From positions 283,941-347,940 of the forward strand of contig NZ_LMGJ01000001.1 in NCBI RefSeq assembly GCF_001427385.1: a stretch of DNA of 64,000 bases, written 5' to 3'. A program made the translations under genes and the position numbers. This document shows positions 21,045-32,556 of this stretch, in pieces. Within the stretch, counting starts at the first letter, position 1. Each line of letters starts with the position of its first letter. The stretch comes from Mesorhizobium sp. Root157. GTDB lineage: Bacteria; Pseudomonadota; Alphaproteobacteria; Rhizobiales; Rhizobiaceae. The notes beneath the pieces were generated by a model. The model was not told where the DNA came from and searched no databases. It saw only the letters and a list, made by a program, of their open reading frames with translations.

Positions 21045-21898
21045 CCTTCGCGCAGGCCGCAATCCTGTATCTCAAAGCCGAGAAGAACGACCGGTTTGTC
21101 CTGAAGGTCGCATCCTACTGGAAGAACACGCCTGTGCGGCAAATCAACGGCGGTGCGGTGCGGCAGGCGGCAATCGTCCTGCATCCGAATGCAGGCGGCG
21201 CGACCCGCAACCGGCAAGTGATCGTCCCGACGCAAGCCATCATTAATTTCGCCGCGTCCCTCGATCTCTGCCGAAATCTGAAGGTGAAACGGTTCCCAGT
21301 CATCACCAAGCGCAAAGAGCCGGTGACGTGGGAGTGGGTGCAGAAATTCATGGGCGCGGCTTCGCCCCACATGGGCGCGTTAGCCTGCTTCATGTTTCTG
21401 ACTGGCGCGCGGGTATCAGAGGCGCTGGACGTTCGATGGAAGGACGTTGACCTACATGCGCGGCGCGCAGTCATCAGGCAGGGGAAGCTCGGAGGCGATG
21501 AGCGCAGCGCGCATTTGCCGCCAGTGCTGGTCGCTGCGATTGCCAACATCAAAAGCAACCGGGAGCCAGGGGAAAAGGTTTTTGGATATTCGAGCCGAGA
21601 CACAGCAAAGCCTGTCTGGCGAGCCGCGTGCAAGCGGGCCAAGATCAAGCAGCTATCCTATCACGCCTGCCGTCACGGCTTTGCCACGGCGATGCTTCAT
21701 TCGGGCGTTGACCCGATCACGGTTGCCAAGCTGGGAGGCTGGAAGGATGCCAAGCATGTGTTTGTCACATACGGCCACGCGATGCATGACGACACGCTCG
21801 CGGATAAAATTGTCACAAAAACTGACACAAACGGCGTCGACGAGAAGGACAATTCCAGTCGACAAGACCGATTAAATGCAGCAAGATCAAATAGTTAA
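20870..21898 (+). CDS. int: Tyrosine-type phage integrase
   Basis: 342 residues. Catalytic set: Arg181 in LTGARVSEAL, His265 and Arg268 in SYHACRHGFA, Trp291 in GGWKD at the usual His/Trp position, and Tyr301 in FVTYGHA. An N-terminal arm-binding-like segment (MPLKIYRRGEIWHYSGTVAK) and a core-binding domain precede. It integrates the prophage at attP/attB. It is the last gene of the rightward operon; the right prophage end must lie within about 160 bases after it. Confidence 0.93.
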   Translation: MPLKIYRRGEIWHYSGTVAKRRFRGTTGTSDKEEALRFTSEFEARQRAGNLYGPEAVLTFAQAAILYLKAEKNDRFVLKVASYWKNTPVRQINGGAVRQAAIVLHPNAGGATRNRQVIVPTQAIINFAASLDLCRNLKVKRFPVITKRKEPVTWEWVQKFMGAASPHMGALACFMFLTGARVSEALDVRWKDVDLHARRAVIRQGKLGGDERSAHLPPVLVAAIANIKSNREPGEKVFGYSSRDTAKPVWRAACKRAKIKQLSYHACRHGFATAMLHSGVDPITVAKLGGWKDAKHVFVTYGHAMHDDTLADKIVTKTDTNGVDEKDNSSRQDRLNAARSNS

Positions 21899-22057
21899 TA
21901 TGGTCGACGAAATACGAATATTTGTGCCATCTATACACCCCTCGTTGGGGAGGGGTGGCCCACGGACGGCGATATTCTCTCAGCGGCCGGGCGTCAAGAG
22001 AAAAGTTTTTGTCGTTTCCGGGATATGGTCACAGGTGGCGGCAACCTCGCCTTCAAC
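21899..22057. other. Presumed right prophage-chromosome junction (attR region)
   Basis: Between the integrase stop and the host Omp gene terminator; no tRNA or other recognisable target gene is present. A small hairpin-like CCCCTC...GAGGGG occurs at about 21,939-21,954. The core site cannot be fixed because the left end lies outside the window. Confidence 0.35.
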
Positions 22058-22085
22058 GAAAAACGGCGGGCCAAGCCCGCCGTTT
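22058..22085 (-). terminator. Terminator of outer membrane protein gene
   Basis: AAACGGCGGG-CCAAG-CCCGCCGTTT at 22,061-22,085 with a T tract on the minus strand (TTTTTCG). It lies 20 bases after the stop of the gene at 22,106. Confidence 0.85.
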
Positions 22086-22105
22086 CGCATGAAATCACCG
22101 CTGGC

Positions 22106-22858
22106 TTACCAGAGGTCGTAGCGCAAGCCGACCTTGAACTGGTGATTGTCGATGCCCTCGTGGATCGAATAGGCCGACGGGCTGTCGAGCCGCGCATATT
22201 CGGCATCGGGTGCGGACATGTACTGATAGCCGAGATCGACGACGACGTTCTTGGATACCTGATAGGCAAAGCCCGCATTCAACGTGTAGGCCAGCGAATA
22301 CTGGGTCTTGCTGTCGGAGAACAGCACGTCGTTGGTATCGTCGGCCAGGTCATCGTAGTTGACCGACAGGCTCCGCTTGCTCTGGAATACGCCGACGCCC
22401 GCGCCGATGTACGGCGTGACGCCGACATAGGTGCCGAGATCGACATAGCCGTTGACCATCATGGTGCGCGCGCTGTTTTCTGCGCTCGCAGTTCCTAACG
22501 ACGGGACGAGAGGATCATCGACCGCAACACTGACTTCGTTGCCTGGCAGCAGCCCGACATTGATGTCGCCGCGCAGATAGTCGTTGAAGTGGTAGCCGAA
22601 GCCGACGCTGGCGAAGACCGGCTTATCCCGCTCCGAATAAGCGACCGTCGGCGAACCGAAATCGACATTCCGGTAGGTCTCGTCCGGCAGATAGGCGACG
22701 TCGCCGCGCAGGTACCAGCCCGAACCGATCTCGACGGGCGTGTATTCCGGCGCCTGGTCGACATAGATCGGCGGATCATAGTCGGCCGCGAAAACCGCCG
22801 TGACCGGAAGCAACGCTGTCGCGGTCAATGCCAACGCAATGCGAGATTTCAGGTTCAT
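22106..22858 (-). CDS. Outer membrane beta-barrel protein, Omp25/31-like
   Basis: 250 residues. Signal peptide with hydrophobic LALTATALLPVTAVFA and cleavage before ADYD. Mature part has GWYLRGDVAYLPDE, VGFGYHFNDYLRGDINVGL, VTPYIGAGVGVFQ and ends RYDLW with a terminal aromatic, the pattern of small 8-strand porin-like Hyphomicrobiales Omps. It would sit in the outer membrane as a structural or adhesion-related barrel. A related gene follows upstream (23,070), perhaps from duplication. Confidence 0.85.
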   Translation of the reverse strand: MNLKSRIALALTATALLPVTAVFAADYDPPIYVDQAPEYTPVEIGSGWYLRGDVAYLPDETYRNVDFGSPTVAYSERDKPVFASVGFGYHFNDYLRGDINVGLLPGNEVSVAVDDPLVPSLGTASAENSARTMMVNGYVDLGTYVGVTPYIGAGVGVFQSKRSLSVNYDDLADDTNDVLFSDSKTQYSLAYTLNAGFAYQVSKNVVVDLGYQYMSAPDAEYARLDSPSAYSIHEGIDNHQFKVGLRYDLW

Positions 22859-23011
22859 GTCACCAACTCCCGAAGTTGGCGCTGGTGGAATCAGTCAATA
22901 CCCAGCCGCCGGTTCGAGAGTATTGTTAACCATACAGGTTAAGTGGCGGTTAAGGATAACGAGACGTTACGAAATGAATTCGACGCCGCCACACATGAGG
23001 TTTGTAAGCCC

Positions 23012-23043
23012 AAAATAAAACCGCCCGGCTTTGACCGGGCGGT
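23012..23043 (-). terminator. Terminator of second outer membrane protein gene
   Basis: ACCGCCCGG-TCAAAG-CCGGGCGGT followed by TTTATTTT on the minus strand (stem 23,020-23,043). Confidence 0.9.
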
Positions 23044-23069
23044 ATCTTGGAGAACTGCGGGAGCGGCGA

Positions 23070-23942
23070 TTACTTGGTGTAGATCGGCTCCGGTTCGTAA
23101 GCGACGGTCTGCGGTTCGTCGCACTTGCTGTTGCCGCTGAATGAATAGCGCAGGCCGCCGCGCACCTCATGCACGTTGATGCCTTTGTCGAAGCCCGGCC
23201 CAGCACCGCCGCCAGCGTCGATGTCGAACATCCTGCCGCCATTGATGTGGCTGAAGCGATAGCCGACGTCGAGATCGAGGTTGCGGGTCAGGCAGTAGGA
23301 GGCACCGGCCGACAGCGAGTAGGCGAAGCGCCAGCCCTTGCCGCCGCGATGCGTTGTCTCGGTGCAGGTAGTGGGGTCGGTAGGATCGGTACAAATCGAA
23401 TTGTTCAGGTCATCCCACTTCACGCGCGCACCGCCGATACCGCCGCCGATGTAAGGGGTGACCTTGTACCAGGTTCCAAGGTCGACATAGGCGTTGGCGA
23501 GGAGCAGCAACGCAGAATAGGCCGTGGTGTCGGTCGAAACGCAGGTGACGCCCGGTGCAGGCGGCACGCAGTCGCCCACGGTCGCGCCGCGGAACTTGGA
23601 CTTGGCCAGCCAGTCCAATGTCACGTCGGTGCGCAGATGCTCGTTGATCTGGTAGCCGACACCGGCTCCGGCAGAAAAGGCGCTTTTCAGGTTGCCGTCG
23701 GTGAAGCTGTTGGTTCCAGGAGGCGGTCCGTAAACGATGTAGTCCGCGCCACGGAACTTCGACCAGTGATAGTCGATGTCGCCGCGAAGATACCAGCCGC
23801 CATAGTCCGCCGCAGCCTCCTGATAGACGACAGGCGGGGGAGCCTGCTCTACCATCGGCTCCATGATGTCGGCAGCGAGCACCGGACCGGCAAGACCGAT
23901 CGCGACACCAGCCAACATCGCCTTCTTTGCGAAACTGAACAT
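23070..23942 (-). CDS. Outer membrane beta-barrel protein
   Basis: 290 residues from ATG 23,942. Signal peptide FAKKAMLAGVAIGLAGPVLA, then GGWYLRGDIDYHWSKFRGAD, a disulphide-capable Cys pair in a surface loop (CVPPAPGVTCVS) and YIGGGIGGARVKW; C-terminal strands include GYRFSHINGG and GGLRYSFSG. The last residues (EPEPIYTK) extend past the last strand. Related to the Omp at 22,106 in GWYLRGD and overall barrel layout. Probably outer-membrane structural protein. Confidence 0.83.
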   Translation of the reverse strand: MFSFAKKAMLAGVAIGLAGPVLAADIMEPMVEQAPPPVVYQEAAADYGGWYLRGDIDYHWSKFRGADYIVYGPPPGTNSFTDGNLKSAFSAGAGVGYQINEHLRTDVTLDWLAKSKFRGATVGDCVPPAPGVTCVSTDTTAYSALLLLANAYVDLGTWYKVTPYIGGGIGGARVKWDDLNNSICTDPTDPTTCTETTHRGGKGWRFAYSLSAGASYCLTRNLDLDVGYRFSHINGGRMFDIDAGGGAGPGFDKGINVHEVRGGLRYSFSGNSKCDEPQTVAYEPEPIYTK

Positions 23943-24103
23943 CCTCGTCACCCCTGAATGTCGGGACCCAAAACCCGCCCGAAACTGATTGAGTTCGACG
24001 TGGATAATGAATTGCAAAAGTTAAAGGCCGTTTAACCTTGAAAATTAACCATGAAACCTTGCATTTGCGGTCGTGCGCATAGCCGCTCGCCGTCCGCGCT
24101 CAT

Positions 24104-24129
24104 GAAAAAGGCCCGCCGAAGCGGGCCTT
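24104..24129 (-). terminator. Terminator after glmM
   Basis: AAGGCCCGC-TTCG-GCGGGCCTT followed by TTTC on the minus strand, 25 bases beyond the glmM stop. Confidence 0.85.
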
Positions 24130-24153
24130 GGAAACCGGTTTGGAGTGTCGGGG

Positions 24154-25503
24154 TCAGGCCGCGTTGCGGGCTTGCGAAATCACCGTGACGAGGTCGTCCA
24201 CCACGGTCTCGACCAGTTTCTGGTCGTCGCCTTCGGCCATCACCCGGATCAGCGGCTCGGTCCCCGAAGGCCGGATGACCAGGCGGCCGGATTTGCCGAG
24301 CCGGTCGCGGGCCTCGTCGATCGCCTGCTTGACCTGTGTGTCCTCCAGCGGAGCCCCGCCGGAAATGCGCACATTCTTCAAGAGTTGCGGCACCGGTTCG
24401 AACTTCTTCGACACCTCGCTGACCGGCTTGTTCTGGCGCTTGATGCAGGCCAGCACCTGCAAGGCCGAAACCAGCCCGTCGCCGGTGGTGGAGAAATCGG
24501 ACAGAACGATGTGGCCGGACTGTTCGCCGCCGACGTTCAGCCCGTGCGCGCGCATATGTTCCACGACATAGCGATCGCCCACCTTGGTGCGGTGAAGTTG
24601 CAGGTTCATCCCGCCAAGGAACCGCTCGAGGCCGAGATTGGACATCACCGTGGAGACGACGCCGCCGCCGGCCAGGCGGCCGTTCTGCTGCCAGGATTCC
24701 GCGATCAGCGCCATGATCTGGTCGCCGTCGACGATCTCGCCGTTCTCGTCAACGATGACCACCCGGTCGGCATCGCCATCGAGTGCGATGCCGATATCGG
24801 CGCGCACCTCGTGTACCTTCTTCTGCAGGCCGAGCGGATGGGTGGAGCCGCATTCCTTGTTGATGTTGAACCCGTTCGGCTCGTCGTTGATGGCAACGAC
24901 TTCGGCGCCGAGTTCCCAAAGAGCGGCAGGTGCCACCTTGTAGGCCGCACCGTTGGCGCAGTCGACCACGATCCTGAGGCCCGCCAGCGACATCGAGCGT
25001 GGCAACGTGCGCTTGGCGAACTCGATATAGCGGTCATGCACGCCGTCGACACGCTTGGCCCGGCCAAGTCCGTCGGAATCGGCCAGCGCCATCTCGATGT
25101 CGTCGTCGAGCATGGATTCGATGCGCTCCTCGATCTCGTCGGACAACTTGTAGCCGTCCGGGCCGAAAAGCTTGATGCCGTTGTCGTGATAGGCGTTGTG
25201 CGAGGCCGAGATCATGACGCCGATGTCGGCGCGCAGCGAACGCACCAGCATCGCCACCGCAGGCGTCGGAATAGGACCGAGCAGGAACACGTCCATGCCA
25301 GCCGCGCACAGCCCGGCCACGAGCGCGTTCTCGATCATGTAGCCGGACAGGCGCGTATCCTTGCCGAGCACGACGCGATGGCGATGGCTGCCCCGGTGGA
25401 ACGAGAGGCCCGCCGCCATGCCGACGCGCATGGCAATCTCGGCTGTCATCGGGAACTTGTTGGCCCGCCCCCTGATCCCGTCGGTACCGAAATAACGTCC
25501 CAT
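24154..25503 (-). CDS. glmM: Phosphoglucosamine mutase
   Basis: 449 residues, normal length. Converts glucosamine-6-phosphate to glucosamine-1-phosphate for UDP-GlcNAc and hence peptidoglycan and LPS synthesis. Seen: [12 protein letters not shown] at the N-terminus, phosphoserine loop [15 protein letters not shown] (Ser near 101), metal-binding ALDGDADRV near 242, and sugar-ring region [13 protein letters not shown] near the C-terminus. Located after ftsH, separated by 270 bases and by ftsH's terminator, so it has its own promoter. Confidence 0.96.
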   Translation of the reverse strand: MGRYFGTDGIRGRANKFPMTAEIAMRVGMAAGLSFHRGSHRHRVVLGKDTRLSGYMIENALVAGLCAAGMDVFLLGPIPTPAVAMLVRSLRADIGVMISASHNAYHDNGIKLFGPDGYKLSDEIEERIESMLDDDIEMALADSDGLGRAKRVDGVHDRYIEFAKRTLPRSMSLAGLRIVVDCANGAAYKVAPAALWELGAEVVAINDEPNGFNINKECGSTHPLGLQKKVHEVRADIGIALDGDADRVVIVDENGEIVDGDQIMALIAESWQQNGRLAGGGVVSTVMSNLGLERFLGGMNLQLHRTKVGDRYVVEHMRAHGLNVGGEQSGHIVLSDFSTTGDGLVSALQVLACIKRQNKPVSEVSKKFEPVPQLLKNVRISGGAPLEDTQVKQAIDEARDRLGKSGRLVIRPSGTEPLIRVMAEGDDQKLVETVVDDLVTVISQARNAA

Positions 25504-25726
25504 CAGTTACTTTCCTTGCAGCCTCGACAGCAGCATCTAATGCCACAACCTTGGCGAAATCGACTATCACATAGTGTGATCTAAGGTTACGAATCCTTAG
25601 AAAATCGTTCGTTCGGCGTATTTCGCGATGTTTTGGCAGCGATAACGAGGAATTTCACCCGGTCAGCGTGCCGTTACGGGAAACCCGACGCACCACTGCC
25701 TCGAACCGTGCAACTGCAGGTCGACG

Positions 25727-25753
25727 CAAAACGCCGCGGCATGTGCCGCGGCG
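25727..25753 (-). terminator. Terminator after ftsH
   Basis: CGCCGCGGCA-CA-TGCCGCGGCG followed by TTTTGC on the minus strand (stem 25,732-25,753), a very stable perfect 10-bp stem directly after the ftsH stop. Confidence 0.85.
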
Positions 25754-25772
25754 GGTGAAACGGCCATCTCGC

Positions 25773-27710
<1,938 letters not shown>

Positions 27711-27826
27711 CGAATGTCCTGTTGGCGGCCAGGGACTGCCGCGCGTGTTGAAATGAGCTTGGGGCTAACATAGGCAGCCCACACCCCCTTGCCAAGCACA
27801 ACAGCACGGCTGGGTTAAGTCTTCGA

Positions 27827-29197
27827 TCACGATCTGGCGTTGCCGGCGTTATACATAGGTGATTGCGGCACCCACCCCGCACCGATCAGATCGGACACGG
27901 CGCGTGCCGGCATCAGGTCGAAGGACGGCAGGAAACGCGCCCATGGCGCAACGACGGGCCTGACCGTCAGCCCCGCAACCGCGGTGTTTTCAGCCAGGCC
28001 AAGACATTCGCCGCCGCGCCACAGCGCAGGCTCGGCACAAAGTGCCGCACGCACAAGACTTCCCGGCCCGCCGCCTTGCACCGCTTGCGCAAGCCTCGCC
28101 GCATCGGCCGGGCCGGTCGGGGCGATCACCAAGCCCTCTTCGGTGTCGCTGAAAGTGATCGACCTTCGACCGTCCCAAAGGCGGCAATCCGTTGCCGGCA
28201 TCGGTTCCGGCAGGCCGCGAGCCTCCCTGTAGAGGAAGATGCCGGCGCGACGTGCATCGATGGCCACCCGCGACAATGTGGTGCGAAACGGCTCGGTTCC
28301 GAGCCGGTCGAACAGGGCTGCGGCGCGCGCTTCGTCAGGCAGGAACGACACGCCGCCGACCGCCGCCAGCAGGATACGCAACGCGTAAATTGCCGCCGCG
28401 CGGTCGCCGCCATGGCCGAATTCCGGCTCCAGCCGGATCAAGCCCCGGACCGGCTGCGCGGCCAGCGCGTCAATGAGGGCGGCAGCCTGTTCTCCAAGCC
28501 CCATGCGCTCACGCGCCGCGCGAGCAGCCAATGCGATGGCCGCCGAAAAGCCCGCCCCGTTAGCGCCGATGGCGGCCCGCACACGCGGGCGCTCATAAGC
28601 GGTGTCGGCATTGGTCGGATCGTCGATCCATTGGATCCGCCGTTGCAGCAACATGGCGCGCAAGGCTTCGCGCCGCGTCCCGATCAGCGGCCGCACGATC
28701 CAGATGGCCCCGTCATAGAGCGTGGCCGGCGCCATGCCGGCAAGGCCGCGTCCCTCGTCGACGGCGCTGCGCTGCCGGCGCATGGCGACCGTTTCGGCCT
28801 GGTCGTCGGCGGTGTGGCCTGTCAGCACCATGCCGATGCCTTCGGCACGGGCAGCCTCCGCCAAAAGCCGGTAGCGCGCCTCGCGCGCCGCGGCCGGAAC
28901 GCCGGTCTCGGGCTTGGCCTCGGCCCAGACCATGGTGCGGTGGGCGATGCCGAGCCGCTCGCAAAGCTGCTTGACGCCGGCAGCCTCGGCCGCCGACGAC
29001 GGCCGCAGCGCATGGTCGACAGTCACCGCGACAAGTCTGGCGGAGCATCGGGCGCGTTCGAAATGATCTTTGAGGAGGATGAGCAGGGCGGTGGAATCGC
29101 TGCCGCCGGAAACGGCTACAACGGCGCCGTGCGAGAAATCGATGTGCGAAAGGAGATGGGCGTCGAGGTAGGGCGAAGCGTCCAGAGCGGCAAGCAT
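27827..29197 (-). CDS. tilS: tRNA(Ile)-lysidine synthase
   Basis: 456 residues. PP-loop SGGSDSTAL at 30-38 and TGHTADDQAET downstream are the TilS nucleotide-binding motifs; the substrate region includes RPLIGTRREALRAML. The enzyme adds lysine to C34 of tRNA-Ile(CAU), changing its codon from AUG to AUA. It starts 16 bases after the cpoB stop, so likely cotranscribed with it, and is followed by ftsH. Confidence 0.95.
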   Translation of the reverse strand: MLAALDASPYLDAHLLSHIDFSHGAVVAVSGGSDSTALLILLKDHFERARCSARLVAVTVDHALRPSSAAEAAGVKQLCERLGIAHRTMVWAEAKPETGVPAAAREARYRLLAEAARAEGIGMVLTGHTADDQAETVAMRRQRSAVDEGRGLAGMAPATLYDGAIWIVRPLIGTRREALRAMLLQRRIQWIDDPTNADTAYERPRVRAAIGANGAGFSAAIALAARAARERMGLGEQAAALIDALAAQPVRGLIRLEPEFGHGGDRAAAIYALRILLAAVGGVSFLPDEARAAALFDRLGTEPFRTTLSRVAIDARRAGIFLYREARGLPEPMPATDCRLWDGRRSITFSDTEEGLVIAPTGPADAARLAQAVQGGGPGSLVRAALCAEPALWRGGECLGLAENTAVAGLTVRPVVAPWARFLPSFDLMPARAVSDLIGAGWVPQSPMYNAGNARS

Positions 29198-29213
29198 TCA
29201 GGTTGCCCCGGCC

Positions 29214-30281
29214 TCAGCAAGATGCGAGCGCACGTTCCTGCTTGACGCGCTCCTTGAGCGCACCCGAAATATTGGGATAGCGCTTGCCGATCTCGCCGAA
29301 CGTGGCGCAGGCGACATCGCGCTGCTTGAGACCGACCAGAGACACGCCGAGCTTCAGCATCATGTCCGGCGCCTTCTTGGCCTTCGGGTAGTCCTTGCTC
29401 GCGGCGAGGAACACCTCGGCGGCATCGCGGTACTTCTGCTGGCCAAGCAGCGATTCGCCGAGCCAATAGTGCGCGTCGGCGGCCTTGCCGTCCTTCGGGA
29501 AGCGGGTGACGTAGTCGCGGAAACCCTGTTCTGCGGTGTCATAGTCGCCCGAGAGCACGAACTGGTAGGAGTTGCGGTAGAGTTCGTCGGCATTGTCGGT
29601 CTGGGGCAAGGCCGCAACGATGCTGCCGCCGCTCGTGCCGGACTGGCCTTCGACAGCGGCCCCCTGGCCGGTCGGCGTGGTCGATTGGGTGTTGCTGCCC
29701 GCATCGATGACGTTGCCGTTCTTGTCGACGGTGATGGTGCCGAACGTCTTGGCCGGCGCGCCGGTACCGGGGATTACCTGGCCGGGATCGCCGGTTCCGG
29801 AATCGATGATCACGTCTTCGACGGATGCACCCCCGGCGGTATCGCCGGAGGTGGATGGATCAGCCGGCGTTTCGGCGACCGACATATCGGCCGCGCCTGA
29901 CGCATCGGATTTTTTCTGCGTGCCCTGCGCTGCCCCGCCGGAGCCCTGCTCCAGCTGCTGCATGCGGAACTCGTTGTCTTCCTGCGTCTTGCGGATCTGC
30001 TCCTGCATCTGCAGAATCTGGAAGTTGAGTTCCTCGACCCTGCCGTTCAGTGCGCGAATCTGCTCTTCCAGCCCCGCCGTGCCGGCCGACTGGGCAAGTT
30101 GCACCTGCTGCGCAGCCTCATTGCCCGCGCCGTTGTTGCCGAACACGCCCGGCAACCCGATGCCGGGCAGGTGGAAACCGGTTTTGGCCGGCGCCGAGCT
30201 TTCGGCGCCGCTTGCCAGGGCTGCCGCCCCGGTAAAGAGCAGCGCCGCAAGCGTGCCGCTCAGGATTGTTCTTGGATGCAT
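29214..30281 (-). CDS. cpoB: Tol-Pal system protein CpoB (YbgF)
   Basis: 355 residues from the ATG at 30,281 (GAGAGG site). Signal peptide ILSGTLAALLFTGAAALASG, a coiled coil (EEQIRALNGRVEELNFQILQ) for trimerisation, a Ser/Gly/Thr-rich linker, then TPR repeats (YRNSYQFVLSGDYDTAEQGF and following) to the end. CpoB is periplasmic and couples peptidoglycan synthesis to Tol-driven outer-membrane constriction. Downstream of pal with a terminator between, so it may have its own promoter. Confidence 0.93.
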   Translation of the reverse strand: MHPRTILSGTLAALLFTGAAALASGAESSAPAKTGFHLPGIGLPGVFGNNGAGNEAAQQVQLAQSAGTAGLEEQIRALNGRVEELNFQILQMQEQIRKTQEDNEFRMQQLEQGSGGAAQGTQKKSDASGAADMSVAETPADPSTSGDTAGGASVEDVIIDSGTGDPGQVIPGTGAPAKTFGTITVDKNGNVIDAGSNTQSTTPTGQGAAVEGQSGTSGGSIVAALPQTDNADELYRNSYQFVLSGDYDTAEQGFRDYVTRFPKDGKAADAHYWLGESLLGQQKYRDAAEVFLAASKDYPKAKKAPDMMLKLGVSLVGLKQRDVACATFGEIGKRYPNISGALKERVKQERALASC

Positions 30282-30404
30282 AAGCCTCTCGCCATGACAG
30301 TAATACCCCATTCGAACGCCTGCCCGGGCCTCTGGCACAGGACAGGCGGGACCCGCTTCTAACAGGGCGCGAGACTTCGGCCAAATTTTGTTTGGTGTTT
30401 CAAG

Positions 30405-30435
30405 AAACGAAAAAGGCGGCCGATCGGCCGCCTTT
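30405..30435 (-). terminator. Terminator between pal and cpoB
   Basis: Perfect palindrome AAAGGCGGCCGA-TCGGCCGCCTTT (30,412-30,435) with T tract on the minus strand. It follows pal's stop and separates pal from cpoB. Confidence 0.8.
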
Positions 30436-30463
30436 CGCGCAAACGCTGTTGCATTTATGCCGA

Positions 30464-30970
30464 TCAGGAACCGGCGCCGCCCAGCGTGGTGACGGCACGG
30501 CGGTTCTGCGACCAGCAGGAAATGTCGTCGCAAACCGCAACCGGACGCTCCTTGCCGTAGGAGATGGTCTTGATGCGGCCGGCATTGACGCCCTGGCCGG
30601 CCAGGTAGTCGCGGGTGGCGGCGGCGCGGCGGGCGCCGAGCGCCAGGTTGTATTCGCGCGTGCCGCGCTCGTCGGCATGGCCTTCGACCACGACCGAATA
30701 CTGCGAGTACTTGTTCAGCCACTGTGCCTGGCGGGCCAGCGTCTGCTGGGCGTCGGCGCGGATCGAGGTCGAGTCGGTGTCGAAGAAGATGCGGTCGCCG
30801 ATATTGACGGTGAAATCCTGGGCCGAGCCGGGCGTCCCGGCGCCTGCGCCGCCAAGGCCGAGATCGGCTGCACTGTTGGGGGTCTTCTTCGAGGCGCAAC
30901 CGGCGATCACCAGCGAGGCGAAAAGCGCGATCATGACCGGGTTTGCTGCAAGTCTTGCGATACGGCGCAT
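30464..30970 (-). CDS. pal: Peptidoglycan-associated lipoprotein Pal
   Basis: 168 residues from ATG 30,970 (AAGGAGAGG site; an ATG six codons upstream has none). Lipobox VIAGC, Cys25. OmpA-like domain with VEGHADERGTREYNLALGAR, the peptidoglycan-binding signature. Pal anchors the outer membrane to the cell wall as part of Tol-Pal. It lies between tolB and cpoB, with terminators on both sides. Confidence 0.96.
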   Translation of the reverse strand: MRRIARLAANPVMIALFASLVIAGCASKKTPNSAADLGLGGAGAGTPGSAQDFTVNIGDRIFFDTDSTSIRADAQQTLARQAQWLNKYSQYSVVVEGHADERGTREYNLALGARRAAATRDYLAGQGVNAGRIKTISYGKERPVAVCDDISCWSQNRRAVTTLGGAGS

Positions 30971-31151
30971 GCCGCCTCTCCTTCGCATTCGAGTGATTCC
31001 GTTGATCTGCCAGTAACCACGTTTGGGTTAACCGGCGTTCAAGAAACACGGTTAAAATTCAGTTTCAGCCGCCGTCCGCAGCTTTTTCCGGCATTTGCCT
31101 ACCGCCCTATGGCTGTAGGGCCAAATGCGGCCAAAAGGCGACAAAGCCATG

Positions 31152-31178
31152 AAAAAGGGGGCGCTCGGCCCCCTTTTT
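31152..31178 (-). terminator. Terminator after tolB
   Basis: AAAAAGGGGGC-loop-GCCCCCTTTTT (31,152-31,178), symmetrical so it can act both ways; 25 bases beyond the tolB stop. Confidence 0.8.
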
Positions 31179-31202
31179 GCGACAATATGAGCATGCCGGC
31201 CA

Positions 31203-32519
31203 TTATTCGAGCAGCGGCGACCAGGCCGGGTCGGAACCGAAATTGGCGGTAGGGATCGGCTGTTCGTTGCGCCCGGTCAGATCGATCGAGAACAGCCTCG
31301 GCCCACCGCCGCCGGCAGCGTCACGGAAAAACATCAGCACACGCCCGTTCGGCGCCCAGGTCGGTCCCTCCTGCTGGAAGCCGGACGACAGGATGCGCTC
31401 GCCCGAACCATCGGTGCGCATGACGCCGATCTGGAATTCGCCGCCCGACTGCTTGGTGAAAGCGATGAGGTCGCCGCGCGGCGACCAGACCGGCGTCGAA
31501 TAGACGCCGTCACCGAAGGAAATGCGGTTCTGCCCCGAACCATCGGCGCCCATGATGTAGATTTGTGCGCGACCGCCACGGTCGGACGTGAAGACTACCT
31601 TGCTGCCGTCGGGAGAATAGGACGGCGAGGTGTCGATGGCGGTCGAATTGGTCAGCCGCGTCGTGTTGCGGCTGCGCAGGTCCATGGCAAAGATGTTGGA
31701 ATTGCCGTCGTCGCGCAGCAGGCTCATGATCACCTTCTGCCCGTCCGGCGAAAAGCGCGGCGCAAACGTCATACCGGGGAAGTTGCCGACCAGTTCGCGC
31801 TGCCCGGTCTCGATCTGCAAGAGATACACCCTGGGCTGGCCGCTCTCATACGACATATAGGTGATTTCCTGCCGGTTCGGCGAAAAACGCGGCGTCAGAA
31901 CGATCGACTTGCCGTCGGAAAGGAAGCGCGCATTGGCGCCGTCCTGGTCCATGATGGCGAGGCGCTTCTTGCGTGCGTTCTTGGCGCCGGACTCATCGAT
32001 ATAGACGACGCGCGTATCGAAATAGCCCTTCTCTCCGGTCAGCCGCTCGTAGATGGCGTCGGCGATGATGTGGGCGACGCGGCGCGTGTTGGTGTCGTTG
32101 GCGAAGAACTGCTCGCCGGAAAGCTGCTGGCCGGCGAAGGTGTCCCAAAGCCGGTATTCGGCTCTGACGCGGCCGTCGGCTTCCTTGCTGACGCGCCCCG
32201 TCACCAGCGCCTGGGCATTGATCACCTTCCAGTCGTCGAAGCGCGGGGCGACGTCGGGGTTGGAAATCTTTTCGATGAAAGCGCCCTTGTCGATCGGCGC
32301 GAACAGACCCGAACGCTTGAGGTCGGCCGTCACGATGCTGGAGATTTCGGCTCCGAGCGCGTCGCCGGCGAGGAAATCGGTGATGGCGATCGGCAAAGGC
32401 TCGATCGTTCCCTTGTTGACGTCGATTTCCACCAGCGCGTTTGCAGGCACGACGGCAAATCCGCCGATGCCGCCGGCAAGCGCGGCCACCATCATCAGCG
32501 TCTTGAGCAGTTTCTTCAT
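31203..32519 (-). CDS. tolB: Tol-Pal system beta-propeller protein TolB
   Basis: 438 residues from ATG 32,519. Signal peptide [21 protein letters not shown]-terminal alpha/beta domain ([20 protein letters not shown]), then six-bladed propeller repeats of type [16 protein letters not shown] and [19 protein letters not shown]. TolB is periplasmic and binds Pal and TolA. It directly follows tolA by 37 bases. Confidence 0.96.
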   Translation of the reverse strand: MKKLLKTLMMVAALAGGIGGFAVVPANALVEIDVNKGTIEPLPIAITDFLAGDALGAEISSIVTADLKRSGLFAPIDKGAFIEKISNPDVAPRFDDWKVINAQALVTGRVSKEADGRVRAEYRLWDTFAGQQLSGEQFFANDTNTRRVAHIIADAIYERLTGEKGYFDTRVVYIDESGAKNARKKRLAIMDQDGANARFLSDGKSIVLTPRFSPNRQEITYMSYESGQPRVYLLQIETGQRELVGNFPGMTFAPRFSPDGQKVIMSLLRDDGNSNIFAMDLRSRNTTRLTNSTAIDTSPSYSPDGSKVVFTSDRGGRAQIYIMGADGSGQNRISFGDGVYSTPVWSPRGDLIAFTKQSGGEFQIGVMRTDGSGERILSSGFQQEGPTWAPNGRVLMFFRDAAGGGGPRLFSIDLTGRNEQPIPTANFGSDPAWSPLLE

Positions 32520-32556
32520 GCGTTCAGCCTCGTTCTGTCCTGTCCGACGATGTTCT

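Noticed and set aside
1..22000. CRISPR array or tRNA attachment site
   Set aside because: No regularly spaced direct repeats, and no tRNA cloverleaf near the integrase end.
27863..29245. 460-codon rightward open frame opposite tilS
   Set aside because: Antisense to tilS with its PP-loop; composition artefact.
30982..31049. Long leftward frame continuing upstream of cpoB across the pal gene
   Set aside because: The only supported cpoB start is 30,281 with signal peptide and ribosome site; the upstream part is an accidental frame over pal.
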